Counted from the stretch's first letter, positions 36,348-47,300 are shown. The stretch is 64,000 nucleotides of DNA from Saitoella complicata NRRL Y-17804 (GCF_001661265.1 NW_017567005.1:248001-312000), one strand, 5' to 3'. Made by a program: numbers and translations. Notes: generated by a model from the sequence alone, not told the origin.

Positions 36348-37274
36348 GCCTGGTGGAGCATGAGATGTTTCGATGTGCTCTTTGCGTCTCTTTAGTGTTT
36401 CACTGTCCTTTCCCTGTCCCGGCAGGAAAGGACTAGATTCGGTTGGTCAGCATCAGTTTTTTCGCGTAATAATAAATTAAATGAATCGAAAAACTGGTGG
36501 TAATAAGTGGTTCGATGATAAAGATTATGGTTGCTTCAGCGGTAACCCGACCTCTGACTTTCAACGCTATGGTATGCGCAGCCTAATGAAAAAAACGGCG
36601 AGCAACCTTGAACTATGTTGGTGCTTTGAAGTTCGAACCCTGGTACGTTGCCTGTCACAAAGACTTGCAAAATACAAGAGGAAGGTGTTAAGCTAGGTCC
36701 AGTGGACCTCTAAATTGACCATCCAGTGTGAGATAAACTCCAAGTCAATCATTGCTGTGTCGTGATAGAATCACGAACATGTCGCTCCATTGCAGTGGCA
36801 CCTCGCTCGGGTTGGCGTATGCTACAGACCTTGCCATCACAAGAGACTGTAAAGCTACGTATCCCTAATGGCTACGGTCTGCCCCGACTGTATAACTCAC
36901 TTATCAGTTAAATACGCACGATTTTCCTACGCCTGCGTGACATAGCAAACTTCCTCGACACGGGATGTTAGTCAACCGTAGCAGCTTTGAAAATATAACT
37001 TCCATCTTCACCTCCAGTGGTAGTATTTGTAAATCGGATATTGTATCAGACGTCCCTACCCACTCGACCCGCGACCGCGCGTGTTAAATGATGTAACGTA
37101 GACATGGGTACGCTTTACCACCTTCGGCATCTCCAACCTCACAACCCCCGCTTTCGGGCCGACGAAACGCCGATGCCCTTAAAACGGGTCGACTTCGAAG
37201 AGTCCTTAAAAAATCGAACGTCTCCATAAAGGCAGGAGCTATTCGGACCTGCTACTTTCTCAACGACGGGTACG
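36348..37274. other. Long intergenic stretch without genes
   Basis: 927 bp upstream of the P450 gene. It includes the copy B 3' UTR with a 9-bp-stem hairpin (36405-36433) and the P450 promoter. A GTTCGAACC palindrome near 36630 is not part of a tRNA. No coding exon is supported. Confidence 0.45.
36405..36433 (+). other. Inverted repeat / hairpin in the copy B 3' UTR
   Basis: GTCCTTTCC and its perfect reverse complement GGAAAGGAC flank an 11-nt loop, 58 nt after the stop codon. It would form a stable RNA stem-loop. It may affect 3'-end formation or stability; chance is possible. Confidence 0.5.
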
Positions 37275-38861
37275 ATGTCCGCCATGCGCACCTGGGTCCT
37301 CCTTCCCCTCGCCTATCACTTTACCTTCCGCCGTCTCCTTCATCTTCCAATCGACAATGTGGGAATCTTCCTCCTTACCGTCATCTCCTTCGTTATCTAC
37401 AATATCTTCATCTACCCCAACTTCATCTCCCCTCTCCGCAAAGTACCTGGTCCACCCGGCCACTGGTTCTGGGGTCAATTCAAAGAGATTACAAAAGCCG
37501 ATCCTGGCGTGCCGCATCTCGAATGGGTCACGAAATACGGAAAGACCATCCGATATCGCTGGTTGTTTGGAGATCAGAGGTTCTTGACGGTTGACGCAAA
37601 GAGTTTGGCTTATATCTTGAACAACGCCTACGATTTTCCCAAACCGCAGCAGACCATCAGGTTCCTGGGAAGGTTTTTGGGGTTTGGGTTGTTAACTGCT
37701 GAAGGTGAATTGCATAAACGTCAAAGGAAAGTATTGCAGCCGGCGTTTGCCCATGCACACGTCAAGGCTCTCGTACCGGAGTTCTGGAAAAAGACAGAGG
37801 AAGTGGTGCAGTGTTGGAACAAGGAGATTAATGCGGCCGAGAGGCCCGAAAAGGGAGTAGTAGTTGACGTTCTTTCATGGCTTTCACGCACGACGTTGGA
37901 CATCATCGGCACCGCAGGCTTCGGCTACGATTTCGATGCCCTACACACCACGTCGAACCCTCTCGCCGAGGCCTACAAACTCATGTTCAAATTCGACAAA
38001 ATTGGTCGCATCGTCGGAGTCTTGTCGGTTTACCTACCGTTCCTCCGCTCACTCCCCTTCAAACGAAACCGTGAGTTGAAATCTGCCGTGGCTACTGTCA
38101 ACAAGATCAGCGAGGGTCTCGTACGTGATAGGATTAGCGAGTCCAAGGCCGCGACAGAGACAAGCACGAAGGGAAAGGATATCCTCAGTCTGATCGTCGA
38201 GGAAGCGCTTAGGTCCGAACGAGAGGGAGAAAGTTCGATCACCCCCGAGGAAATGAAGGATCAATGTATGACTTTCCTTGCTGCCGGTCACGAAACGACA
38301 TCCACCTCCACGACCTGGGCATGCTGGCTCCTCGCCTCCCACCCCATTGTTCAATCACGTCTGCGTACCGAGATTCAATCCATCATCCCCGAAGAGAGCG
38401 GAGCTCCGACGTACGAACAAGTTGAAGGATGCAAATATCTCAACAACGTCTGTCGTGAGATCTTGCGGCATATCCCTCCCGTTCCATTCACCTTCCGCGT
38501 TTCCACAAAGGATGAGATAATTGACGGCTACTTCGTTCCAGCCGGAACACACATCACAATCCCTCAGGCGGCAATGTGTCACGCTCCCCATCTCTGGGGT
38601 CCCACTGCCCACTTATTCGACCCTGATCGCTGGGATAACCTCCCTGAAACCGCGTCCGCCATCGCTTATCTTCCCTTCTTGGCAGGCCCGAGAAGTTGTA
38701 TTGGACGTAAGTTCGCAGAGGTTGAGATGAAGGTTTTGATTGTGGGCATTGTTGGACGGTTTGAGCTGGAGAAGAGCAAAGAGGACCAGAAGGTTGAGAT
38801 GAAAAGTAACATTACGACAAGGCCGGTTGGTGGAATGCCATTGAGGATTATGAGGGTTTAG
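37275..38861 (+). CDS. Cytochrome P450 monooxygenase
   Basis: One 528-aa exon from ATG 37275. An N-terminal membrane anchor (about residues 25-50, IFLLTVISFVIYNIFIY) precedes a Pro-rich hinge (KVPGPPGHWFWG). Class markers: I-helix FLAAGHETTSTST (oxygen activation), K-helix EILR, a DPDRWD segment, and haem loop FLAGPRSCIGRKFAE with the thiolate cysteine at 475. All are intact, so the enzyme should be active at the ER with a P450 reductase. The family cannot be named by eye; the style is a fungal oxidase of lipophilic substrates. It converges on a terpene-synthase-like gene 486 bp away, which makes terpenoid oxidation a plausible role (inference). Confidence 0.95.
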   Translation: MSAMRTWVLLPLAYHFTFRRLLHLPIDNVGIFLLTVISFVIYNIFIYPNFISPLRKVPGPPGHWFWGQFKEITKADPGVPHLEWVTKYGKTIRYRWLFGDQRFLTVDAKSLAYILNNAYDFPKPQQTIRFLGRFLGFGLLTAEGELHKRQRKVLQPAFAHAHVKALVPEFWKKTEEVVQCWNKEINAAERPEKGVVVDVLSWLSRTTLDIIGTAGFGYDFDALHTTSNPLAEAYKLMFKFDKIGRIVGVLSVYLPFLRSLPFKRNRELKSAVATVNKISEGLVRDRISESKAATETSTKGKDILSLIVEEALRSEREGESSITPEEMKDQCMTFLAAGHETTSTSTTWACWLLASHPIVQSRLRTEIQSIIPEESGAPTYEQVEGCKYLNNVCREILRHIPPVPFTFRVSTKDEIIDGYFVPAGTHITIPQAAMCHAPHLWGPTAHLFDPDRWDNLPETASAIAYLPFLAGPRSCIGRKFAEVEMKVLIVGIVGRFELEKSKEDQKVEMKSNITTRPVGGMPLRIMRV

Positions 38862-39347
38862 GTTGAAGATTTGGGCAGGTTTTGAGATACCCTATATCTA
38901 TCGTCTTTTCTTGCCTTCTCCATGTACAGCTACAGTCGGTTCCCCGTGTGCCGTGCAGGGTCACCCCGATAGCTATTATTGAAACGCGTTGTTTTCTGAA
39001 GTCTTGTTACATTGTTCGTCGAAGCCTCCAGAACGGTTTGACCATTAATGGTTCATTCCGCTAAGGCCGACAAATAAGGTTGTGACATGTGCACTCGGCA
39101 CGGCACGCGTACGGGAGGCCCGCGGCCGGGGCTTGGGCTGAACCTTATGTAAACTGGCACTTGGCACGACCGAGAGAGAATCTTGATTGGATGAAAAACT
39201 TCAATTTGCCTGTATGAATCGAATGTAATTCTACCTCAACCCTGTCTATCCAAGAAGATTAAACGCCTCATTACCCATAACCGTTTCCCATTTCCCATTT
39301 CCCATATCCCACGGACCATTAACGCCAATACCAAAAATGAAACACAT
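38862..39347. other. Convergent intergenic, P450 / terpene-synthase-like
   Basis: 486 bp of 3' flanks. Contains a short tandem repeat of TTTCCCA units (39284-39311) and a GC-rich patch near 39110-39135. No gene is seen. Confidence 0.45.
39284..39311. repeat. Short tandem repeat, TTTCCCA x3 plus TATCCCA
   Basis: Four 7-bp units in a row, the last with one mismatch, in the 3' flank of the terpene-synthase-like gene. Probably a neutral microsatellite. Confidence 0.7.
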
Positions 39348-40745
39348 CTACTCCACCTGATATCTCTTCGCCGTTGTTGCCCAAATCAAATGTCCCTTTA
39401 CGAACCCGACCAAGCAGTTGGCCATATCCTGCACGCCCTCGGTGACATCTCCATTCATCAACCCATGCCATTCCCTGACGACGCGTTCAACGGTTCCGTT
39501 GTGTTCGTGGACCGTGCCGTCGACATCCTCGTTCAACTGTGCGACGGTGTCTACATTCTTGCGGTGGCGGACGAAAAGAAGGTTCATGCCTTCCTTCGTC
39601 TCGACGTCCTTTTCGAGACCAACGAGATCGTTTTGAAAACCCACTAGCGTGGTGAGGAAGCGGCGCAGTCCCGCCAACTTGTCAACGTCCGACTGTTCGA
39701 CCACACCATATCCCGCCTCGAGCATAGCAAAGAAGGGCGCAACGCCGATTGTGCGAGCACGGATCTCAGTGTATTCCATCACGGTCCTCCACTCGTTTTT
39801 CATGTTCCTGAAGTCGTTCTCAAGGGTGAACCCCTCGAATACATGACGAAGTGCCTGGAACACACGAGGAAGACAAGTCTCAGGAAGAAGATCCTCGAGG
39901 TGTCGCTTCATCTGGTTCAAGATGTGCAAGACGCGGGGCAATATCGTGCCATCAACCTCGCTAGCCTCACTCTCCGCATATGCAGACATATCCATCGAAG
40001 ACGACCTCGACATAGGCGGCGAAAAGATCGAGCTTGCTCCCGACATAGTAGAAGCGTTGCTCTCCGCCCTCGCCCTCGGAGCCAGGAAGACTAATTCTTG
40101 CATCGCCTCAGCGAGCGCCTCCTCCAAGCTTTTTTCGACCTTCAACACCTCGAGACTCGCTCTTACGATCTCACCAACATCAACGACCTCCTCATCCGTC
40201 TCCAACAAGTCATCGACCTTGCAGAGTACGAAAAGCCATGCGGCACAAGCGAGAACGGTGTTATCATCTGGAATGGCAGGGAAAGCCAACTGGATTGCAC
40301 CGAGGTGTGCTTTGCAGGATTTACACTCCGTAGCAGGTTTAGCCGCATCGTGGGTGAAATCAGATGCGGCAACGTACGCGTGGTGCTTCTCCAACATGTG
40401 CGGCGCGGTGTATTTTCTCGGTGCGACATTTACCACGCCCGCCCGAGGAAGCAGAAAATCGAGCGTAATATCCGCAGAGCGATATTTCACACTCTTCCTC
40501 TCCGTCTTCAGAAATTGGCAAACTCTCCTCTCAGAGTACGCCTTGGTCGGTGACGTAGGCGGGGTGATCTCGCCGGCAGCGCCGTGCGAGAGGCTTAACC
40601 TCGGCAGCAGTTGCCGAAGGTGTCGGTCTTTTGAGGGCGACGCGGGAGGCGTGAGCGGCAGAGAATAAAGTTCTGGTACGGCGATCGTGGCTAGGACGTT
40701 GATTGGGGTAAGCACAGGGCGATCATTGGTGATGGTCGTCGTCAT
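39348..40745 (-). CDS. Divergent class I terpene-synthase-fold protein
   Basis: One 465-aa exon. Class I terpene cyclase signs: CKVDDLLETDEE with the Asp-rich DDxxE at 178-182; RARTIGVAPFFAMLE at 329-343 around the diphosphate-sensing arginine and the effector segment; LVGFQNDLVGLEKDVETKEG at 367-386, the place of the NSE triad; and a C-terminal WATTAKRY (RY at 461-462). The triad normally reads NDxxSxxxE, but here it is Asn372, Gly376, Asp380. An N-terminal extension of ~110 residues and a Ser/Met/Ala-rich insert (about 223-266) are unusual. Usual substrates are farnesyl or geranylgeranyl diphosphate; activity and product are unknown. The adjacent P450 suggests a small terpenoid cluster. The fold is well supported, the enzymatic activity less so. 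Confidence 0.78.
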   Translation of the reverse strand: MTTTITNDRPVLTPINVLATIAVPELYSLPLTPPASPSKDRHLRQLLPRLSLSHGAAGEITPPTSPTKAYSERRVCQFLKTERKSVKYRSADITLDFLLPRAGVVNVAPRKYTAPHMLEKHHAYVAASDFTHDAAKPATECKSCKAHLGAIQLAFPAIPDDNTVLACAAWLFVLCKVDDLLETDEEVVDVGEIVRASLEVLKVEKSLEEALAEAMQELVFLAPRARAESNASTMSGASSIFSPPMSRSSSMDMSAYAESEASEVDGTILPRVLHILNQMKRHLEDLLPETCLPRVFQALRHVFEGFTLENDFRNMKNEWRTVMEYTEIRARTIGVAPFFAMLEAGYGVVEQSDVDKLAGLRRFLTTLVGFQNDLVGLEKDVETKEGMNLLFVRHRKNVDTVAQLNEDVDGTVHEHNGTVERVVREWHGLMNGDVTEGVQDMANCLVGFVKGHLIWATTAKRYQVE

Positions 40746-42167
40746 GATGATGGTGCGCTATGTGGGTGGTGCTATATTCGGATCTGATCTGAGGTGCTTT
40801 GGGGGTTGAGGAATGGAAAGACAGGAGGTTGTGTCGTGTTCTGCGAATGCTTCCATGCCAGACGGGGCGGGTGGCCCAAGGCTTTTATGGAGGGGGCCCG
40901 GGTTCGAACCAACCCTTCCTCCTTCCCTCCAATGGCACCTCCTCTCGGAAATCTTTGATCCTTCCAGTTCCAGGTTCCGCCTTCCGGGAGGCGCTCACCT
41001 CGCAAGCTTCTACGCACCCTCCAAAGAGCTCCACCCTCAGCAGCTATAACCATCGTCATCCGACCCAATTCATTTTGATCGAGGCTATACCTGACTTCGC
41101 CGTTATCAGGAGTTGCGTTGGACTCGCAGCAAGCAATTACGACAGTGACCTTGCATGTCAACTGCAGGTATCGCACGCTTATCGCATGTCGTACAAAAGA
41201 ATGTCGACTGCTATGCGAACTGGAATGTGTTGCAATTTGGGCTGGCGGGGTAAAATTAGCCGTCATTCGATGGAGTCTACATTGCGGCTGCTGGCGGATG
41301 CTCATTGCCGAGGCGTTGCGGTGTGTGTGGTGTCATGGGTCAGGCCATGTTTGCGTTGGTGTGGCGCGAAGAAGCTTCTCGCTGTCACCGTCGTCATCCG
41401 TGTTATCTTGCAACTGCGGTGTAGCAGCTGTGACTGAGTAGACGTTCTCGACGTTATCCTCAGTCATTCCGAGCACACCCCTCCTCAACCCTCCTCTACG
41501 ATCCACTCAACTCAATGGCAATCAACAACCACGCTCTGACCCCATATCATAGCTCCCGTCTCGCCGCTCTCGAATGAATTAATTTTACAAGTTACATACA
41601 TCGACCTCGCGTTACTCAGGCTTAGGGGGACGAACGGGCGCGGGCGTACGCGTTGCCATGCTCGACACACATCACACTAGACAGCCCGTGCGTGCGCACG
41701 TAAACTTAGCCTCCTGTGTCACATTCTTCCTGAGATTCCCTAACATAAGAGGACGACGGGAATGCATGTTTTTTATAACTCCGTCTGTTGAGAGAGCTAC
41801 GGGGGGGGGGGGGGGGAGGAGTGGCGGGCNNNNNNNNNNNNNNNNNNNNNNNNNNNNNNNNNNNNNNNNNNNNNNNNNNNNNNNNNNNNNNNNNNNNNNN
41901 NNNNNNNNNNNNNNNNNNNNNNNNNNNNNNNNNNNNNNNNNNNNNNNNNNNNNNNNNNNNNNNNNNNNNNNNNNNNNNNNNNNNNNNNNNNNNNNNNNNN
42001 NNNNNNNNNNNNNNNNNNNNNNNNNNNNNNNNNNNNNNNNNNNNNNNNNNNNNNNNNNNNNNNNNNNNNNNNNNNNNNNNNNNNNNNNNNNNNNNNNNNN
42101 NNNNNNNNNNNNNNNNNNNNNNNNNNNNNNNNNNNNNNNNNNNNNNNNNNNNNNNNNNNNNNNNNNN

Positions 42168-42202
<35 letters not shown>

Positions 42203-43306
42203 GATGCGGGCGTATCGTGCGATGTGCGTTTTATGAATTCGAAGCGTACGTACGCGTTCGACGTGCACGCGTGGCGGGCCGACGTGATTTTCTTCATAGC
42301 CCGCTGCGACGCTCGTACGCTCGCGAGGGTAGAAATGAAGACTTCATTTTGCAGGGAAGAACTATGAAGATGTCTATGAGGGGTGCTGACAAATCCGTAT
42401 GCAAAAATTTGCATTGCCGCAACCTTCAGTTACGACCTCGAGCTCATGTGTACATGTACGAGGTGCTGCGATAGATCAAACGCTGTTCAATTACCATCCG
42501 AGATGTGAAACCCTTCCTTCAACCTCCCGAAACTGCAAGCATAACCCTTAATAAATGGTAACCTCCGAGCTCCTCCTTTCAACGCGTAAACCCGCGTGTA
42601 AACGACGTTTCTTAGTTTGTCCGAACAAAGACCTCTCATACCAACCACGTGGCAAACGTAGTGCTGGTCCTGCACCCGTGGACTGACTTCAAATGTTGCT
42701 CACAAAAAGCTCGAGCTCGGGATCAAGCGAGTCTCACCTGCTGCAATCGCAATTGGCCACGGCCATGAATGGGCTACGCAGGGTCATCCTTCCTCGGGGT
42801 TACACCTGGCTAATTACCTAAATCGAATTCTCCCGAAGCCAAGGCCAGAGCAAATAATATGATCCCCGAGATCGACGCAGACGAAGCTCAGCCTCCTTAT
42901 CGCCATACGCCGCCGTCGCCGTCGAATGGAAGGGGGTGCGAGTGCGTTCGGTTTGCGCGTGTCCTAATCTCGTTTCTTCACGCGCACTCCCGACGGCGCG
43001 GCCCCCGCCCCTCTCTGCACAGACCAAAGGAATGTCACCCGCGCTGCAATTGCAACCTGCAAAAATGAACTGAGGTGGACATGCGATTGATCTGATAGGC
43101 TGGGGAGTGTACGATGCGTGGGATAGCGATTCGGAGGTGAGAGGTCTGGCTGCTTTGGGGAACGGTGGATCTAGCCGAAGTTCCGAAGAGAGGCCTCGAG
43201 GCCTTGATCTGGCGCGGTCGAGAGGTTTGATCACTACCCACCAGAGCATCAGTTCGAGTCGCTACAAGGTCAATTGCAATTGGAAGAGCAGGAAAGAGAA
43301 AGATCA
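40746..43306. other. Long apparently non-coding region with assembly gap
   Basis: 2.56 kb between the terpene-synthase-like start and the next gene. It holds the promoters of both, an N gap (41830-42167) flanked by poly(G), and GC-rich CGTACG/ACGCGT clusters around 41635-41700 and 42240-42275. A 212-residue plus-strand frame at 40799-41437 shows no family likeness or splice logic. Short frames at 42818-43249 (-) and 43035-43316 (-) look random. A gene inside the gap cannot be excluded, though 338 Ns is a nominal length. Confidence 0.45.
41801..42201. repeat. Poly(G) tract interrupted by an assembly gap
   Basis: 16 G at 41801-41816, then AGGAGTGGCGGGC, then 338 N (41830-42167), then 34 G at 42168-42201. 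A long G homopolymer or G-rich microsatellite on one strand, at which assembly failed. Long G runs can fold as quadruplexes and stop sequencing polymerases. Part of the run may be artefact. Confidence 0.8.
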
Positions 43307-44221
43307 ATGGCTCCAATCGCAGAGATGGTCATGGCTGCTTTTAACAACACCCGCCCCGTCAATGGCCTCCCACCAACCCACAACCCCGCCCTGATCTCCA
43401 ACCCAATGGCCCTCTACAACGAAACCCTCCTCCTCACCGCCCTCGGTCTCTTTCAACACTCCATCATCTTCGGCCTCGTCTTCCTTCTCCGCGGATTCGA
43501 CCCAAAGAAAGTGTGTGACCTCCGCTGGTTGGTCACGGTGTTCGCCGCGACTTTCGTGGGTGCGCCCGCGGTGTTTCTGTTTGATAGGAATTTGGATATG
43601 ATTAAGCAATACTTCTTCCTGGAGCACGAGGCGGTGGAGTACCTCCTCTTTGGCGTCGTATGTCTCCCTAACCTCGTTCGTGGGCGTGAGGGGTGGGTCC
43701 TCGGCGCCGGATGGGCTGGGGTATGTGCGATTACGCTTTATGCCGCTTTCGATGACTTCCATTGGCATTCGACGGATGTGATTGCGTGGAATGCGTTCAT
43801 CTCGGATTCACTTGTGGGGATTGCGGGGGTTGTGTTGGCGATGAGGGCATGGAGGGGGTTGAAGAATGGTGGGGTGCAGATGCCTGCTACTGTTGAGAGA
43901 CTTTGGGCGGAGGTTTTTGCTGGGATGGGGATGGCTTGTCATGGTTTGTTCACCTCCGTCTTCTTCTGATTTACCGTGCTAATGGACTGTACAGGCTTCA
44001 CTACCTTGCCCGTCCCGCCCGTCTTCACCGCCATTGTCTACTTTGACCTGGACCCAAAATGGTTCGCCTACGCCTGGGCCTTCGTCTTTGCTGCTTTGTT
44101 GGCTACCATGGGCCTCAGCGCTCCCATGATCAAGCTCTTCATCCGCGACTGCTGGTACGGCAGAGCCGACGAGATCAACGAGAACGGCGACGACGATTAC
44201 GGATACTCCGAGACCGATTAA
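43307..44221 (+). CDS. Multi-span membrane protein of unknown family
   Basis: Two exons: 43307-43943 and 43995-44221, with a 51-nt intron (GTTTGT donor, GCTAATG branch, TACAG acceptor, phase 1); product 287 aa. Hydrophobic segments suggest six or seven spans: LLLTALGLFQHSIIFGLVF, LVTVFAATFVGAPAVFLF, YLLFGVVCLPNLV, GWAGVCAITLYAAF, SLVGIAGVVLAM, PPVFTAIVYFDL and YAWAFVFAALLATM. Polar residues that may form a site near the membrane include EHEAVEY and DDFHWHSTD. The C-terminus is acidic (DEINENGDDDYGYSETD) and cytosolic-looking. I do not recognise the family. It lies 2.6 kb past the terpene-synthase-like gene and 105 bp before the hybrid kinase frame, so a link to either is possible but unsupported. 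Confidence 0.8.
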
Positions 44222-44325
44222 AAAAAATCACAAATCTAGAATAGAATTCAAACTCTCCTAAATAGAGAAGTTGACAGGAAACATTGTCGATCCTTACGTA
44301 CAGCACATCGAATTTGAATTTCCCC

Positions 44326-47300
44326 ATGCATGAGCGCTCGAGCAGCGGGAACGGTCCCTCTGGTGCCCGCGTGCGTTCCCAGCGAAGGCTCAGGTGGCGA
44401 CATCGAGAAACTGACCCATTACAGGATCCGTTTTTCCATATACCATATCCACGACTGCCCTTTTTGCCCTGCCTCGGAGCCGGGATACCCGTTTGCTCTC
44501 CTTTCTGCTCACGAAGTCCCGAGGGAAGCGTAACGCTCGAGCACCTCCAACTCCGCCGTGACAATCGGCCGGGTATATCGCCAGAGATGAACACAATACC
44601 AAAATGCTTAATCGATCTCTCGGATGTCAAATTACGGAACTACACGGCTCTCGTACCGTTACGACATCACCAGTCCGTGTTGTTCGCAAAGGCGCATAGT
44701 GCAACGAGGGGCAATCGAGTGATCTACATTGCTTTCGCGCCGAAACCTGATTATATGTCCACCAGTCGGTTACGGCATGAGTGGAATGTTTGGGCACATA
44801 TCCATAGACATCTGAGTACGACGGATGGCCTCCTTCCGAGCGGACGGGATTTGGTACCGAACATGACTTGGGAGATCGGGAGTTGTGGTGGGATGATCGT
44901 GTTTGATTATGGAGATGATACAGAGATTGAGGCGTTGCGTCGACGGTATTTCCCGTTGAATCCGGAGAGTGGACTACCCTCCACTACGCCCGTGATCAGC
45001 CTGGATGAATTCCTAGGGCATGCGATACAGTGTGTGGAGATCTTGCAGACACTACATTCGGCGGGTGTACGGCATGGAAATATTCGACCGGATACGTGGT
45101 ATGTGACTTTGCAAGGGCATATCATCCTTTCCGATCTGGGGAATGCGTCCTTTTTGGATTCGGAGCAGGAGATGATACCAAGTTTGACCTCCCACGACTC
45201 AGTCGCATATACCGCCCCCGAAAGTACAGGACGGATGAACCGCGACACCGATTGTCGAGCGGATTTCTACTCGTTGGGTGCGTCATTCTTCGAACTTCTT
45301 ACGGGTCGACCACTCTTCCCGGGATTGGTCGATCCGCTTGATATGATCCACGCACACATCGTCAAAGCTGCGCCATCGCCAAATATCTGCCGTCCGATTG
45401 ATGAGATTATCTTGAGGTGTGTTGCGAAACATGTTGATGAGCGGTATCAGACTGCTGCTGGTTTGCTTGCGGATTTGAGGGACGTCAAGCGGAGGATTCA
45501 GATAGCACAGTTTCCGGTCAGTACGCCCATTATTGCGAAACCCCGTGTTGCTGGGTTGGATATTCCGACTCCCCGGGACGATGATAGAGCATCGTATTTT
45601 GATACGTCCTCTGCCACGCCTAGTGGAGCACAAATACCTGCTGATAGGAATGACGCATCACACACTATGGTCCAGAGTGATCCATGTTGGAACGGGTTCG
45701 TGGTTGGAAAAGCAGATCATGCAAGTAGGTTCGTGATTGCGGATGACATGTACGGACGACAAGACGAACTGAGCACAATCATCGAGGCTTTCGACTGCGT
45801 AGCCAAGACGGGGTCGCTATCCGTTATCACCATCAAGGGATTCTCCGGAGTGGGGAAATCAAGGTTAGTCCATGAAGCTGGGAGACATATGCTGGGACAT
45901 GGTGCGACGATGGTGAGTGGGAAGTACAACCAATACGACAACGTGCCTTTCGCGACTGTTGTCCAGGCTTTGAGTGAGTTGATCAGGCAGTTGTTGACTG
46001 CCACGGATGACGCACTCCTGGACTGGCGAGCGAAGATCCGGCATGCGTTGGGTGAGGAAGCGAGGGTCGTGACGGAGGTTATTTCGGATATCCAATTCAT
46101 CATGGGAATTGATTACGCGACGAATGCGCCTGCATTGCCGGAGCTGCCACCACTTGCTGCAGAGGAGAGGTTTAAGCGCGTGCTGAAGAGTTTGTTGAGG
46201 GTATTTACGACGAGTAATGATTCTGGACGGGTAGAGAGGGGAAGAGGACCGCTTGTTATTTTCTTTGATGATATACAGTGGGCGACGACGACTGATTTGC
46301 AATTGATTGCGGGGTTGGTGAACGATGAGGCGCATGATGCCATGGCGAATTTGCTGCTGATATGTGCTTATCGCGATAATGAGGTCGGTCCGAATCATCC
46401 TGTGCATACAGTCTTTCACCAGACTGTGCGTCTTGCGGCGGAGATTGAGCTTGGGGTCCTTGATAGGGCGAGTGTGGAGTGTATCATCGCCGACACTTTG
46501 CATTGCCAAGAAGATGACACACACTTGAATGAGCTCGTGGAGATTATCATGGAGAGAACATTAGGAAATGCGTTCTTTACCGTGCAGATGTTGAAGGCGA
46601 TTCACCGTGAGGGTTGGTTCACGTTTGATTTCGCGAGTAGTCAGTGGATGTGGGATATCGAGGGTATTCAGACGATGCAGTTGTCTAGTGATGTCGTGGA
46701 GTTTATGATCGGGGAGATTGAGAAGTTGGATGAGGACACGCGGGAAGCTCTCAAGGTTGCGGCGTTCTTGGGTGATGCAAGCTTTAGATTGGACACGCTC
46801 AGTATTATCATGAACTCTAGCGTGACGGACGTTGCGAAAGCGCTTTGGCCTGCGATTATGTTTGGTCTCGTCGTGCCGAAGAGTCAAGGCTACAAGAGGA
46901 CGATCGCAATGGCTGACGCAAGTCAGTGGAATGCACCTGGTGTCGTCGAGTCAATTGGGCCAGACGGCATAACGCACATGACGATGAGCACGGATGACGC
47001 GCCGTCAATGATCGACAGCGCAGGTTTCTATCAACCGTTCTCCTCGGAAGATGACACCGCATCGACAGATCTGACTACGCAGCCCAACACAGGTCTTTCC
47101 GCCAGGAAGAACGCGGAGGAAGAGGACCGACGCGCACGGTATCGAATGTTCCATGATCGTGTTCAGCAGGCTGCGTATGGCTTGACACCCGAGTCTGAAC
47201 GGCCTTACAAGCACTACGAGATCGGTAAGCTGTTACGTGATAATTTGCAGAATCCGCAGATGGGTATCTCGATATTCGATGTCTGCAACCACTTGAGGTT

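Noticed and set aside
36620-36645. GTTCGAACC, possible tRNA T-loop
   Set aside because: The flanks do not form a T stem and no D-arm, anticodon arm or acceptor stem can be drawn. The same holds for a second copy near 40910.
40799-41437. 212-residue plus-strand open frame upstream of the terpene-synthase-like gene
   Set aside because: Composition looks random, with no domain, no homologue I recognise and no splice logic; probably promoter DNA open by chance.
41658-42474. Open frames on both strands crossing the N gap
   Set aside because: They exist only because Ns were translated; the flanking poly(G) gives Gly or Pro runs without meaning.
44326-44586. Coding status of the first 87 residues of the hybrid kinase
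   Set aside because: Kept in the coordinates but not treated as a domain: Arg/Pro/Cys-rich, with a possible 5' intron (GTGCGT donor near 44371, ACTGACC branch, TACAG acceptor near 44424). It may be leader sequence.
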